From CAYLUN01 sp964386865 (GTDB lineage Bacteria > Verrucomicrobiota > Kiritimatiellia > RFP12 > UBA1067): a stretch of 28,090 bases of DNA. The translations under genes were made by a program, and so were the position numbers. Location: NCBI GenBank assembly GCA_964386865.1, contig CAYLUN010000075.1:1-28090 (forward strand), read 5' to 3'. This document shows positions 13,214 to 23,919 of this stretch, in pieces (the stretch's first letter is position 1; each line of letters opens with the position of its first letter). The notes under the pieces are model-generated. The model saw only the letters and a list, made by a program, of their open reading frames with translations. It was not told the origin of the DNA and made no database searches.

Positions 13214-16200
13214 TCACTCGTGCGTGCCGTCGCACCACGACGTGTCGTGCACCTCTTCCGAAAGCAACTCGAAGGCGAAGGACCAGCTGAAGGCGTAGGT
13301 CTTGGTGCGCCCGGTGTTGTCCAGGTAGGAGCCGGTGTCGGGGATCAGGTAGAAGCCCGCGCCCTGCACGCCCAGGCTGGGGTCGTCGGCCGTGCGGTCG
13401 GGCCGCACGGGCGTGTGGACGCCCTTGTGGGCGACTTTGCGCGTGCGGCGTACGAAGGAGTTGTTGACGTTCTCGCGCTCGTAGACGAGGTCGAAGGAGC
13501 CCGAGAAGAGTCCGGTGGCGCGCGTCAGCGAGAGCGTCAGCCCCGCGACATTGCTCGATTCGTCGACGTCGATGTAGTCGAGCATGCTGTTGGAGGTCTG
13601 CGACAGGTCGTTCGTGACGAGGTGCCGGGCGCCGACGGAGAGCGACTGCGCGCCGACCACGATGTTCGTGCCGAACGGCAGCATCGTCTCGTCCGACAGC
13701 AGCAGGTAGCCCGAGATGCCGCTCTTGCCGTCGTTGTCGGACGGCAGCCGGTCGAGCAGGTCCGTGCCGGGGAAGCCGGTGCTGTCCGCAAAGCGTAGCG
13801 CCTTGCAGAGGTAGTAGGTCTGGAGGTTCATGACGGTGTCGTAGAAGCCGCCGGCGGGCGTGAGCCAGTTGCGGAAGCCGGTGGTGTCGGAGACCGTCGA
13901 GCCCGTGGCTCCGTACACGCTCGTGGGCGTGGTGTTCCGCCACTGTAAGGGGTCGGAGTCGGGGCTGTCCACCGTGTTCCCATACACGCTCTCGGCGCGT
14001 TTGATGCGCAGGAAACCGGTCAGCGCGCCGTTCTTGGCGTAGGCCGAGGGCTGGGCGTAGACGTAGACCGTGGCCGCCGATGTGTCGTTGGTGTCAGGCA
14101 TGAGCAGCGTGGTTGAGGACGACCACGTCTGTCCGTCGGCGAGGGCGCCCGTCAGCTTGACGCTGCCCTTGTCGCCCACGGTGAGGGTGGCGTAACCGCT
14201 GCCCCAGGGTGTGTTGTCAGGGTTGTTTGCGGCGGTGACGGGCAGCGAGACGGTGTAGTAGCCCTTGTAGGCGCCCAGCACCGGCAGCATGTGGCCCTCG
14301 CTCCAGTTGTTGCGGTACAACTCGACCGCGTACTCGGCGGCGACCGCCACGTTCGTGGTACCTGCTTTGACCAGCGTGTAGAGAGTTAGCTCGCCGCTGA
14401 CGGAGCCGTTCGGGTCGATGGCGATTTCGAGGGCGTTGGTGTATTTCCCGTCCGTGGCGACGAACGACGCGCCGAACGCGAGGCCATTGACCGTGGCCGG
14501 GTCGGAGGCGCTTTCCGCCGTGAGGCCCGCCTTGACGAAGCTATACGCGGTGCCGTTGATGGCGAGTTTGGCGGTCCACGCGCCGGTTTCGGAGACGGTG
14601 AGCGAGGCGGTTCCGCAGTAGTCGGGCGGGGTGTTGGTCATGGGCCAGCCGTCGTACGTGCCGGCGAAGGAGCCGAGCGGGTAGACGGTGATGGTGAGCG
14701 CGGCGGTGGCGTAGGGGATCCGGCCTGGCGCGGTTGCCTGCAGCAGGAAGGCCCAGGTGCCGGCTTTGGTTGGCACGCCAAAGATGCGGCCGGTTGTCTT
14801 CGCGAGCGAGAGCCCGGCCGGCAACGTGCCGCTGACGAGGGCGTAGGTCGTGCCGTCGGCGCTGGGCGAGATTTCGCCCAAGTCGCAGAAGACGCCCTGG
14901 CGGGCCTCGTAGGCGCCGGGGGAGACGGCGCCGTCGGGCGGGAAGTCCGTGTCGCTGCTGGTGTCCGGGTTGAGGGCGGTGAACGTCCAGGGCAGTCCGG
15001 TGTAGACGAAGCGCCCGTCCTCGCTCTCGAAGACCGTATCCACGCGCCACATATACGAGCGTCCGGCTGAGGGCGAGACGCCGCTGCCCCAGAGGTCTTC
15101 AAAAGAGGCCGACGTGACGCCGCTGCTCGAAAAGCCTGAGGGCGAGACGGCCGTCACGGTCGTGGTCTGGGGCAGCACGTTCAATTCGTCGATGCCGAAA
15201 TCGCCGCCGAGGTTGACCGCCGAGGCGTCGGGAAGCGTCCACGAGAAGGCCGGGTCGTAGGCGCGGGCCTGGTTCGCCGGCTCGGGCTCGGTCGCGCGGG
15301 TCATGGGGTGCCAGACGATGTTGGCGACCGAGGCGAAGGCATCTATCGACGTGTCGATGGCCGAGGCCTTGGTGAAGGTCCAGGTGACGGTCTGCTTGCC
15401 GGCCTTGACGAAGACGGACGTGCTGGCGGTCGCTCCGTCGGTGAGGGTTTTTGCGGTGACGATGCCGCCCGCGCAGACGAGCTTGTCCGGCGACTCCCAG
15501 CCGGTGATGCCCCAGTCGAAGGTGAGCACGCCGGGGCCGGTGAGGGTGAGGCTCAGCGTGGAGGCGCCGGTGCGCACGGGGGACTCGCAGCGCAGGGTGG
15601 CCGCGTCGGGCCAGAACCAGTAGCCAGCGACGGCTTTGAAGGTTGCGCCGTGCCGGGCGGCGGCCTCGGCGGTGTCGGCGAGGCTGCGCGCGGCGTACAG
15701 GTCGCGCAGGGTCACGGCGACGCTGGAGGCGGCGGACAAGAGCGGCGCGTTGAGCACGGCCGCGAGCTTGATCGTGAGCGCCGCGTCGCGGTTGAAGGGG
15801 TCGCGCAAGACCGTTTGCAGCGTGACGGGCTTCGCGCCGGTTTCGCCGTCCGCCCACTCGAGCGTCTCGGAGAGGGCGTCGAAGTCCGCGGGCGACTTGG
15901 CCGTGCCGTTGACGGCCGTGACGCGCACGCGGGCGAGGCCGTTGCTGCCGCCGGCGCGCTCGACCCAGAGCGTCAGTGCGTCGCCCTCTGTCACCGTGGC
16001 GGCGGGCTTCGCGGCGTTCGGGAAGGGCTCGGCGGCGCCGGCGCCGGTGCCGGAGAAGCCGAACGTGCCGGCGTTGATCTTGGCGCTCTCCTGAAGCGTG
16101 ACGACCGCGTTCGACGAGGCGTTGAGCAGAGCCTGGATGGTCGCCCCCTCGTGCTTCCGAAGCACGACCGCGAAGCGCTCGTTGCCCTCCCAAGTCGGGC

Positions 16201-18174
16201 GCAGGTCCTGGATGAGGCTCACGACGATGTTCGTGGAGCCGGACTTCCCGTCGGCCCAGAAGAGCTCGCCCTCGACGGCTTTGTAGTCGTGGCCGTTCTG
16301 GGCTTCGTAATCGCGGCCCGGGGTGTCCGCGTCCTCGAAGCCGTAGCGGAGCCGGAGCTCGCCGGCGGTGCCGCCCTTGCGGGTGACCGTGAGGCTGACG
16401 CTGGCGGAGGATTCGCTGACCTGCACGTTGGTGGCGGAGAAGCCGACCTCGCCCGGCTCCCAGATCCGGTAGTTGAGACGGTAGGAGGAGCGGTCATAGG
16501 CGTAAGTGACGTAGTTCGAGCCCTCTTTCACCACGGTGTTGGTCGTGACGAGCGTGCGTGAAAGCGCCAGGGTGTTCGTGTACGTGTCGCGGAAGACCTC
16601 CGTCAGGCGGTTCGACGTGATGATGAGCGCGGGGCGATACTCGACGAACGGGTAGGTTGAAAAAAGGAGGTTCGTGGGGCCCGAGTAGGTGACGAGCGAC
16701 CACGTGTTCGTGATGGTGCGCGTCTGGGCTGCGCCGTCCGTATAATTGGTCGTCGCGGTGACGACGGTCAGATTCGTCTGCGGCAGGTTGTGTTCGACGG
16801 CGTTGAAGGTCGGCACGTCGCTGTCGATGGTCTGGCTGATTTTGACGAAGCAGTAGCTGTTGTTCAAAGCGGACGTCGCCGTGAAAACGCAGCCGTTTGT
16901 AAGCGAAGAGAGGAGCGCATTGGTCGTTACGCTCGAGCCCGTCTCGAAGGGGAGGGGCGCCTGACGCGTCGGGTTCCAGATCGTGAACGACGGGGATAGC
17001 ACCTCAGGGGGTGTGCCATTGGTGAAGGCGATCTTGCGGCTGGGCAGGTTGGTCGAGAAGGTCTGCGGCGTAATGCCGTTTGTGATGAAGAAGGTGGCGA
17101 CAGAGGAATCGTTGGTGCTGCTCGACTGTAGTTCGTGCCGAGGCAGGCTATTCGTGATCCCGTCAAAGGTCTCGATGAAGAAGTTCGTCACCGTGATCAA
17201 GGTGTTCGTGATGACGAACGTCTTGGAGTTGACCGTGTTTCTCTCGATGAGGATGGGCAGGCTGGGGGCGACGCTCACGGATGATCGGTTGGTGGTCGTG
17301 CCGACGGTGTTGGTAGCTTTGAAGACGATGCTGTAGTCAACCGCCGGCACATTCAGCAGGTAGCGACGGCCGCTGACGCAGAGGAACTTGAACCAGTCGC
17401 TCGTGTCGGTCGCTTCCTTGTTGAGGTCGTGGTACTGGCGCTGGTTGAAGCTCTTGAACTNNNNNNNNNNNNNNNNNNNNNNNNNNNNNNNNNNNNNNNN
17501 NNNNNNNNNNNNNNNNNNNNNNNNNNNNNNNNNNNNNNNNNNNNNNNNNNNNNNNNNNNNTCGGTCGCTTCCTTGTTGAGGTCGTGGTACTGGCGCTGGT
17601 TGAAGCTCTTGAACTCGAGGGTCGTGGCACCGACCGCAGTGTTGTCGGCGGGATCCCAAATGTCATCGCCGCTGACCAGGTAGCTGTTCTCTTTGAGGAT
17701 GCCGTTGACTTTCGTCTTGAACGCCTCGGCGGTGAAGGTGATGTTCGTGGAGCCGAAGGAGAAGGCGCTGCCGAGGACGTTCGAGCCGTCGGAGGCGTAA
17801 ATCACGAACGCGGGGAAGCCGGTGACATCCGTGACCGCGCTGGTGGTGGAGTAGAACGAGCTGTAGTAGTCATCGTCCCAGTTCGCGTTGTTGTAGTCGA
17901 TGTAGGCCATCGCGAGCTGCTGCTCGGAGGCGTAGGCGTTCCAGGTGTCGCTGGTGTCGATCTCCGAGGTGAAGCGGTTGCACCAGACGCTCTTGCCGCT
18001 CGAGTTGCCGAACCTGACGATGAGCGGGCGGTCCGTGGTGTCGGCCAGCGAGCGGGCGGCCGCCAGGTCGTACGTCCACGTGCCGGGCCTCGAGCCGGAG
18101 GAGTCCGTTGCATAAAGCATCGGAGCGGCCAGGCTGAGCCAGGCGAAGGCGGAAAGCGCGCGCATTTTATTCAT
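13214..18174 (-). CDS. Large secreted protein: thioredoxin-like N-terminus, Calx-beta domains, Ig-like domain (gene interrupted by assembly gap)
   Basis: The frame starts at the ATG at 18174 with signal peptide MNKMRALSAFAWLSLAAPML. Residues about 30-165 resemble a thioredoxin fold (TDRPLIVRFGNSSGK, single Cys at WCNRF, cis-Pro-like GFPAFVIYASDG), but the CxxC is missing, so redox activity is unlikely. A long Thr/Asn-rich region follows. Two Calx-beta-like units come next (about 525-635 and 665-770; e.g. VSLTVTRKGG, YKAVEGELFWADGKSG, ALTLWVERAGG). A putative Ig fold lies at about 1035-1113 (SGTLPAGLSLAKTTGRIFGVP), followed by a beta-rich C-terminus. A run of 100 Ns (17461-17560) breaks the frame. 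The same 55 bases stand on both sides, and collapsing them gives one open frame of about 1,601 residues. The protein is probably a surface or extracellular adhesin-like protein; its ligand is unknown. Confidence 0.8.
17406..17615. other. Assembly gap with duplicated 55-bp contig ends
   Basis: 17406-17460 and 17561-17615 are identical (both begin TCGGTCGCTTCCTTG and end CTTGAACT) and flank exactly 100 Ns. This is the pattern of two overlapping contigs joined by a placeholder gap. Removing the Ns and one copy restores the reading frame. Confidence 0.92.
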
Positions 18175-18408
18175 GGTCGGGTCTCACAGCATCAATCAAC
18201 AGTCCACTTTCTATAATACCCCATTTTCGGCGGCCGCAACAGCGCCGAATTCGAAATAGGCAAAAATAGTGGTTGACATTGGCGGCCTAAAGCCCCACAG
18301 TACCCCCCGCGACTACACGAGTAGTAGCGTATCCGGACCCCCTATCTAGTGTTATGGATGAGGTATCCGCTTAACTCAGACAACATGACACAAGACAAGT
18401 GAGGGAAC
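18175..18408. promoter_or_regulatory. Divergent intergenic region upstream of the RRM gene
   Basis: The region separates the minus-strand Calx-beta gene from the plus-strand RRM gene. TTGACA occurs at 18273-18278, but I see no good -10 box at the expected spacing. A small hairpin (ACTAC, ACGA, GTAGT, about 18313-18326) lies in what would be the leader. AGGGA is placed just before the RRM gene ATG. Confidence 0.35.
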
Positions 18409-18732
18409 ATGGACATCTACGTTGGCAATCTGCCTTATGACGTCACCGACAGCGACCTGCAGCAACTTTTCGAGAAGTTCGGCACTGTCGCATCCGCACG
18501 CGTGGTGATGGATCGCGCGACGGGCCGCGCCAAGGGGTTCGGCTTCGTTGAGATGAACGACCGCGCCGAAGCCGAGAAGGCGATCGCGGGCACGAACGGC
18601 ACGGACATGAATGGCCGTCCGCTGCGCGTGAACGAGTCGCAGCCCAAGCCGCGCACCGAGAGCCGCGGCGGTTACGGCGGCGGCGGTGGCGGCGGCGGTG
18701 GCAGCCGCGGCGGCGGGGGCGGGCGCTGGTAG
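18409..18732 (+). CDS. RRM-domain, glycine-rich RNA-binding protein
   Basis: This 107-residue cytoplasmic protein has a single RNA recognition motif (about residues 1-76). RNP2 is IYVGNL (3-8) and RNP1 is KGFGFVEM (about 44-51), with the exposed aromatic residues typical of single-stranded RNA binding. The tail (about 85-107) is almost all Gly with a few Arg/Ser, like bacterial and plant glycine-rich RNA-binding proteins. Bacterial members are often cold- or stress-responsive small proteins. GAGGGA precedes the ATG, and a strong terminator follows 26 bases after the stop, so this is a stand-alone transcript. Confidence 0.95.
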   Translation: MDIYVGNLPYDVTDSDLQQLFEKFGTVASARVVMDRATGRAKGFGFVEMNDRAEAEKAIAGTNGTDMNGRPLRVNESQPKPRTESRGGYGGGGGGGGGSRGGGGGRW

Positions 18733-18758
18733 TACCGGCTTCCGACTCTGACTGAACG

Positions 18759-18799
18759 ACAGGCCTTGTCGCTGTAAAGCGGCAGGGCCTGTTTTTTTT
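18759..18799 (+). terminator. Rho-independent terminator of the RRM gene
   Basis: A 15-bp stem with G-U pairs (arms start ACAGGCC and end GGCCTGT) closes a GTAA loop and is followed by eight T residues (18792-18799). Confidence 0.92.
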
Positions 18800-19028
18800 G
18801 TACCACGAAGCTAAAAGGAGCAGTTCGACTGCTCCGCAGTTGAGAACGATATTCGTAAATTCCCTACCATGAGTCGGATGCAGCCATACTGCTGCGTCGC
18901 TTGCGGACACCAATTAGGCGCAAGTCAGACCGCGACGCCACACTTGATCTCACCCTTAGTCGGTTTTTTTAGGTTAAGCCCGCCGCCCGCGGAGCGGGAA
19001 CAAACCAAGGTGTAACTATTTGCCCGCG
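18800..19028. other. Intergenic region between converging RRM and beta-strand-repeat genes
   Basis: GGAGCAGT, TCG, ACTGCTCC (18817-18835) is a perfect 8-bp hairpin. On the minus strand it is followed by TTTTAG, so it may terminate the minus-strand repeat-protein transcript. A T-run (18964-18971) lacks a convincing preceding stem. No supportable gene is present; a 48-codon frame at 18869-19015 was rejected. Confidence 0.45.
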
Positions 19029-22000
19029 TCAGAGAATCGAGATCAGCGTGCCGGCCGGGATGCGGTACAGGTAGCCCGCCTCCGTGATGCCGACCTTATC
19101 GCCGCCGCTCGTGATGGCCGCGAGCTGCGCGGCCGTGAGGCCGCTCGCGTCCGTGCCGATGCGGACAGTGCTCGGCAGCAGGTGGCCCGTGATCGTCAGG
19201 GTGCCGGCCCACGCCGCGCCGCTGCTGTTGGCGAAAGTGAACGAGGCCGTGCCGTCGCCGACGTCGAGCGTGCCATTGGCGTAGAGTTCAAGCGGGCCGA
19301 AACGGTTGGTGCCGCTGCCTGCGGTTAGCCCGCCGCCGCGTAGCTGGACGGTGAGCGTGTTCGTGACGATGTTGTCCGCGCCGAAACGCAGCAGGCCTTC
19401 CATCACCATCAGCGGCCCGTCATACGTCTGCGTGCCAGTTAGCTCTAGCGTGCCCGCGCCCTTCTTGGCGAACGCCGCATTGCCGCTGAGCGCGCCGCTC
19501 AGGCGCGCGTCGACCGCGGCGCTGCCGTTCGCGACGTCGACGGTGCGGATACGGCCGTAGTAGCCGTTGCCGTTGAGGTCGATCGGATTCTGGACTTCGA
19601 CCGTCGCGTCGGCGTAAGGCGAGGAGAGCTTGAAGGCGAAGCCGCCGTCCATGACGGCCGTGTCGTCGGCCGGGAAGACGAGGAAGCCGCCGCTGCCCCA
19701 GACGAGGTTCGTGAGGTTGCCGCCGATATTCACGACGCGGTCGGCGCCCCACGCACTGAAGCCGGAGTTGAAGTAGAGCGTCATCGCGCTGCTCGCGGCG
19801 GCGAGGTTGCACGACAGGTCGCCGGCGGCCGCGCCGTTCAGGTCGGCGCCGAGCTCGAAGACCGCGCCATCGGAGACGGCTGTGCGGCCGCTCGACGCGA
19901 AGGTCTGGGCCGCCGTGACGCGGAAGACGCCGCGGCCGAGGACCAGGCCGTTGCCGAAGCCCGTGCCGCCGTAAACTGAAAGCCTGCCGCCGTTGCCCCA
20001 CAGTGTGACCTGCCCCGTGCCGAGGTTGCCGTTGAAGGTGAAGGCCGCGCCGCCCGACAGGAAATTGTGGAACCAGATGGCCGAGTTCACGTGCGCGCCG
20101 GTGCCGGTGCCGGTGAAGGTCACGGGGTTGGGCCCCTTGAGGAGGAGGCCCTTGCCTTGGCCCGTGGCGTAGAGCGAGTTCGCGCCGAGGTTGAGCGCGA
20201 CGGCGCCTGCCGACGAGTCCACGGTCAGCGTGTTGAAGTTGACGTTGGCCGAGGGCGCGACCGTTCCGGCGGCCAGCTCGTAGTTCGCGCTGCTGGCGTA
20301 GCCGCTCGTCGGGAACGACGTGAGCCCGCCGAGCAGCTGCAGCGCGCCGCTCGTGCCGCCGCTGAGGGCCGGGAAGCCGACGCCGGCTGCGGTCTTGAGG
20401 ATCAGGTTGGCGCGGGCGGAGCCGGAGACGTTGTTCATGACCACGCCGTTGACCGCCGGGCTGTAGGTTCCGAGGCTGCTGACCGTGAGGCTGTTGTTCG
20501 CGCTGCTGGAGAGGTCGAAGAGGTCGAGTTTCTGTGTCTTATTGTTTTCGCCCTCCAGCTTGTCCACGGTCAGGGCGACGCCGTCGCCGCCGTTGCTGTC
20601 GAGCGTGAGGCTCGAGCAACGGAATTGCGCCTGGCCGTCGCCGATCTGGAACGTGCCGTAGGTGTCGGCGGTGGTCCCGGCGGGCCGGCCCGCGACGCGC
20701 AGCGCGCCGCCCTGCAGGGCCACGGCGGCCGCAGGCAGGGCGAGGGGGTCGCCGGCCGTGTAGTCGAGGCTCAGCGTGCCGGAGCGTACGGCGGTGATGC
20801 CGCTGTGGTTGAAGTTCGTGCCGGAGATCGTCCAGGCGCCGGAGGCGAGCTTGTAGATCGAGACGCGGCCGGTGTTGGAGCCGCTGATGACGTCGCCGAG
20901 CCCGCCCCGGCCGCTGAGCACGCCGGCGCCGGTGCCGGTCAACTGCAGCGCGCGCGTGCCGAGGCCGCCCGAGTTGGCGGTCAGGCCGTTCGTGATGAGG
21001 CCCGTCAGCTCCAGGCGCCCCAGGCCGTTGACCGTCAGCGCGCTGTAGCCGCCTTCTGACGAGTTGCCCGTGAGGCGAAGCTCGCGGTTGCAGGTGACGT
21101 TGTTTGTTCCGATGTACTCGAGGAGCAGCGTGCTGCCGCTGCCGCCGCTTTCCATCTGGAGCAGGCTGCCGGAGCCCAGCGCGCTCTTGACGCCGGTGTT
21201 GGCGAGCGAGGTGAACTGGAGCGTCGCGCCGTTGCTCGCGCTGACGCGGCTGGTGCCGGTGTAGGCGTTGGTGGGGTTGGTCAGGCGCCAGATGCCGCCC
21301 TGCACGTTGACGCCGAGAATGTTGACGCCGGCGTCGGTGTTGTAGACGTAGCCGCTGATGACGTTGGGGGTGCCGCGGCTGGCGTAGCTGCCGGCGAGCT
21401 GCATGGCGTAGGTGGTGACGTTATTGCGCATGATGCCGGCGAACTCGATGGGGGCCACGCCGTTGTTTACGAGGATCGAGCCGGCGTTTCCGCCGATGTT
21501 GAAGGCGCGGTCGCAGAGCTGTTTCGTCGCGAAGCCCGTGAAGGTGTAGCGCGTGTTGTTGAGGCCGACCGCGCCGCCGCTGCCGATCGCGGAGGGGGTG
21601 CCGGTCGCGGCCGTGGCGGCCGTTGAATTCACCACGAGGTTGCCGCCGCCCTGCGACGTGAGTCCGCCGCTGAAGGTGTTGGTGGGGTTGGTCAGGGTCA
21701 GCGTGCCGGCGTAACTCGAGCTGCAGACGTTGATGCGGGCGTTAGCGCCCGAGACGAGGCCGTTGACGGCGAGGTCGCCGCCGTCGAGCGTGAAGCAGGT
21801 GGTTGCTGCGCCGTAGTTGCCGAGGAAGAGCGGCCCGTTGAAGATGGCGGCCGGCGTGACGGCCCCGGTGTTGGCGAGCCCGGCCTCGCGCGTGATCGAC
21901 GAGCCGTTCGCGGCCGAGACCGTGACGTCGGGCGTGACGATGACCCGGTTGGCCGGCAACGTGTACTGCGAGAGGCAGAGGCGGCCGGAGAAGGAGAGCG

Positions 22001-22508
22001 TGCGAGGCGCGCCGGGCTCGTCGCTGCCGATCGTGACGATGACGTTCGTGCCGCGCGCCGCCGCGTAGGTGCCGAAGTCGAAGTCGAGCGCGGGCCGCGC
22101 GAGCGTGTAGCTGCCGGAGGGCAATCCCGCCGTGGCGCGCGCCAGCGTGCCGTTCGTGCCGTCCAGAGCGATCAAGTGAGTGTTATACGGGATGCTCGTG
22201 CCGTTGACGGTCTGCCCGACCGCGACGCCGACGACGCTGGTGAAGACCACGGCGGTGGAGTTGCTGGCGAAGAAGACGCCCATCGTCTTGCTGGCGCCCT
22301 CCGTGAAGGTGATGTTGGCGGTGAGCACGAGTGCGTTGGTTCCCTCGGCAGTGATTGTACAGAAGTTGCCGTCGATCACGCCGTCCGCCCAGTTGGCGGA
22401 GTCGTTAACCTTGTTGTCGCCCGTGCCGCTCGGCACTCCCGCGCCATTCCAGCCGGCGAAAGTCGCCAGCGTTGACAGGCCAATTAGAAGAGTCAAGAGC
22501 TTCGTCAT
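19029..22508 (-). CDS. Secreted autotransporter-associated beta-strand-repeat protein
   Basis: This is a 1,159-residue exported protein. AGGAGA lies about eight bases before the ATG at 22508, and a signal peptide follows (MTKLLTLLIGLSTLATFA). The body is Gly/Thr/Asn/Ser-rich with many copies of the beta-strand-repeat motif, for example TLTLTNPTNTFSGGLT, WRLTNPTNAYTGTSRV, SGAWTISGTNFNHSGITAV and KKGAGTLELTGTQTYDGPL. It closes with GLTAAQLAAITSGG and AGYLYRIPAGTLISIL. It lacks an autotransporter barrel and a recognisable sorting signal, so a secreted or surface beta-helix is inferred. A -10-like TATACT lies on the minus strand at 22580-22585. The gene follows the two sulfatase genes in the same direction and may be expressed with them. 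Adhesion or glycan scaffolding is a guess from context. Confidence 0.88.
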   Translation of the reverse strand: MTKLLTLLIGLSTLATFAGWNGAGVPSGTGDNKVNDSANWADGVIDGNFCTITAEGTNALVLTANITFTEGASKTMGVFFASNSTAVVFTSVVGVAVGQTVNGTSIPYNTHLIALDGTNGTLARATAGLPSGSYTLARPALDFDFGTYAAARGTNVIVTIGSDEPGAPRTLSFSGRLCLSQYTLPANRVIVTPDVTVSAANGSSITREAGLANTGAVTPAAIFNGPLFLGNYGAATTCFTLDGGDLAVNGLVSGANARINVCSSSYAGTLTLTNPTNTFSGGLTSQGGGNLVVNSTAATAATGTPSAIGSGGAVGLNNTRYTFTGFATKQLCDRAFNIGGNAGSILVNNGVAPIEFAGIMRNNVTTYAMQLAGSYASRGTPNVISGYVYNTDAGVNILGVNVQGGIWRLTNPTNAYTGTSRVSASNGATLQFTSLANTGVKSALGSGSLLQMESGGSGSTLLLEYIGTNNVTCNRELRLTGNSSEGGYSALTVNGLGRLELTGLITNGLTANSGGLGTRALQLTGTGAGVLSGRGGLGDVISGSNTGRVSIYKLASGAWTISGTNFNHSGITAVRSGTLSLDYTAGDPLALPAAAVALQGGALRVAGRPAGTTADTYGTFQIGDGQAQFRCSSLTLDSNGGDGVALTVDKLEGENNKTQKLDLFDLSSSANNSLTVSSLGTYSPAVNGVVMNNVSGSARANLILKTAAGVGFPALSGGTSGALQLLGGLTSFPTSGYASSANYELAAGTVAPSANVNFNTLTVDSSAGAVALNLGANSLYATGQGKGLLLKGPNPVTFTGTGTGAHVNSAIWFHNFLSGGAAFTFNGNLGTGQVTLWGNGGRLSVYGGTGFGNGLVLGRGVFRVTAAQTFASSGRTAVSDGAVFELGADLNGAAAGDLSCNLAAASSAMTLYFNSGFSAWGADRVVNIGGNLTNLVWGSGGFLVFPADDTAVMDGGFAFKLSSPYADATVEVQNPIDLNGNGYYGRIRTVDVANGSAAVDARLSGALSGNAAFAKKGAGTLELTGTQTYDGPLMVMEGLLRFGADNIVTNTLTVQLRGGGLTAGSGTNRFGPLELYANGTLDVGDGTASFTFANSSGAAWAGTLTITGHLLPSTVRIGTDASGLTAAQLAAITSGGDKVGITEAGYLYRIPAGTLISIL

Positions 22509-22632
22509 GGTGAGTCTCCTGCAATGCTAGTTCTCGTAGTGGGGCGGCGGCCTACCTTTTCTTATCCGCCGCCGTTAACAGTATACCTTAATTTGGCGAG
22601 CGAATACCATCCGGTTTTGCGCACGAGTTCTA

Positions 22633-23919
22633 TCACTTTTGCGTACGGCGCTTTTTCTTGCCGGCGCGCTTGGGCCCGTCGCCGCCGGCCGGCGCGCCGG
22701 CGGCGGGACTGAGCTGGTCGAGGACGGCTTGCAGGCGCTTCCGGGCCGCGAGGGCCGCCGCGTCCTGCGTGTCTTGGGCGACCGGCTTCTCGGCGAACGG
22801 GGCGTCCGCCATGTCGAAGAGCGCGCCGCTCTGCGTGAGCTTGAAGCCCTGCTCGCGGACGTACCACCCCACGCCGAGCTGCACAAACACCCAGTCGCGC
22901 GGAGCGCCCTTTTCGCCGCGCAGCCTCGGCGCGAAGCTGCGGCTGTCGAAGGTCACGCCCTCCGGCATTTTCGCTGCGGCTAGCTCCGCGAAGGTTGCAA
23001 AAAAGTCGCTGAAGTCCACGAGGTCGCTGAGCACCTGGCCGGCGGGTGTCGTGCCCTTCCAGCTCGCGAGGAGCGGGACGCGGCTGCCGCCTTCGAGCAG
23101 CGAGCCCTTCTGGCCGTTGATCTTGCGGCCGTTGAGCGTCGACCGGTCGGAGCCGAACCTCGCCGTGCCGTTGTCGCCCGTGAACACGATGAGCGTCTTC
23201 TCGAGCAAGCCGAGCTTCTCTAGCTCCGCCACGAGCTGGCCGACCTGCTTGTCGAGGTAGGCCACGTTATCTTCGTAGAACTCCTTTGTGCCGGGCTTGC
23301 TGTCCGGCGTGCGCAGGATCGGGCCGTGGATCAGGTGGGTGGGGTAGTAGAAGTAGAACGGCTGCTCGCGGTGCCGGCGGAAGAAGTCCAGCGCGAAGTC
23401 TAGGCAGACGTCCGGGCAGTAGACATCCTGCTTGGACTCGACGAGCTGTCCGTTCTTCGTGTAGCTGGTCTTCCAGAACCAGCCGCCCGCGGTCGGGTCG
23501 GTGAGCCACTCGTCAAACCCCCAGTCGCCGGGCGTGTCGCCCATCTGCCGCCACTTGCCCGCCATGCCGGTCGCGTAGCCGGCCTGCCTGAGCGTGCGGG
23601 CGAGCGACGGCTCGTCCTTGAACGACGGCTGGCCTGCCGACGGGTTCGACACGCCGCCGGAGCGGAACACGTAGCGGCCGGTGTTGATCGTGCAGCGCGA
23701 GGGGCCGCACAAGGGAGGCGCGTAGCACTGCGTGAAGCGCGTGCCCGTCTCGGCCAGCCGGTCGAGGTTCGGCGTTTGGCCTTTGAAGCGGTCGGAGCCG
23801 TAGCAGCTCACCCCGTCGAGGCCGAAGTCGTCGGCGAGGATGAAGACGATGTTGGGCTTCTCGGCGGCGAAGCCGAGCCCGCCCAGCAGCGCAAGCGCTG
23901 CGAATACAGCAATTCTCAT
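22633..23919 (-). CDS. Secreted formylglycine sulfatase (first)
   Basis: This exported enzyme hydrolyses sulfate esters, most likely on a polysaccharide given the neighbours. From the ATG at 23919 the protein is 428 residues with signal peptide MRIAVFAALALLGGLGFA, then KPNIVFILADDFG (metal-binding Asp pair near 30-31). The signature C-G-P-S-R has its Cys at about 71, which sulfatase maturases convert to formylglycine. TGKWR-like AGKWRQMG, HLIHGPIL and FTGDNGT are the other active-site blocks. The C-terminus is very basic (GPKRAGKKKRRTQK). The frame is open back to an ATG at 24066 that has the much better ribosome site GGGAGGA. The intervening 49 codons are repeat DNA, so the true start is uncertain. 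Confidence 0.93.
   Translation of the reverse strand: MRIAVFAALALLGGLGFAAEKPNIVFILADDFGLDGVSCYGSDRFKGQTPNLDRLAETGTRFTQCYAPPLCGPSRCTINTGRYVFRSGGVSNPSAGQPSFKDEPSLARTLRQAGYATGMAGKWRQMGDTPGDWGFDEWLTDPTAGGWFWKTSYTKNGQLVESKQDVYCPDVCLDFALDFFRRHREQPFYFYYPTHLIHGPILRTPDSKPGTKEFYEDNVAYLDKQVGQLVAELEKLGLLEKTLIVFTGDNGTARFGSDRSTLNGRKINGQKGSLLEGGSRVPLLASWKGTTPAGQVLSDLVDFSDFFATFAELAAAKMPEGVTFDSRSFAPRLRGEKGAPRDWVFVQLGVGWYVREQGFKLTQSGALFDMADAPFAEKPVAQDTQDAAALAARKRLQAVLDQLSPAAGAPAGGDGPKRAGKKKRRTQK

Noticed and set aside
18273..18301. Full promoter for the RRM gene at TTGACA
   Set aside because: A perfect -35 is present but the sequence 16-18 bases on is not -10-like, so it is noted only as part of the intergenic region.
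18869..19015. Short plus-strand frame of 48 codons with a CVACGH motif
   Set aside because: It has no ribosome site, contains a run of T that looks non-coding, and has no recognisable family; the two-cysteine pattern is too little.
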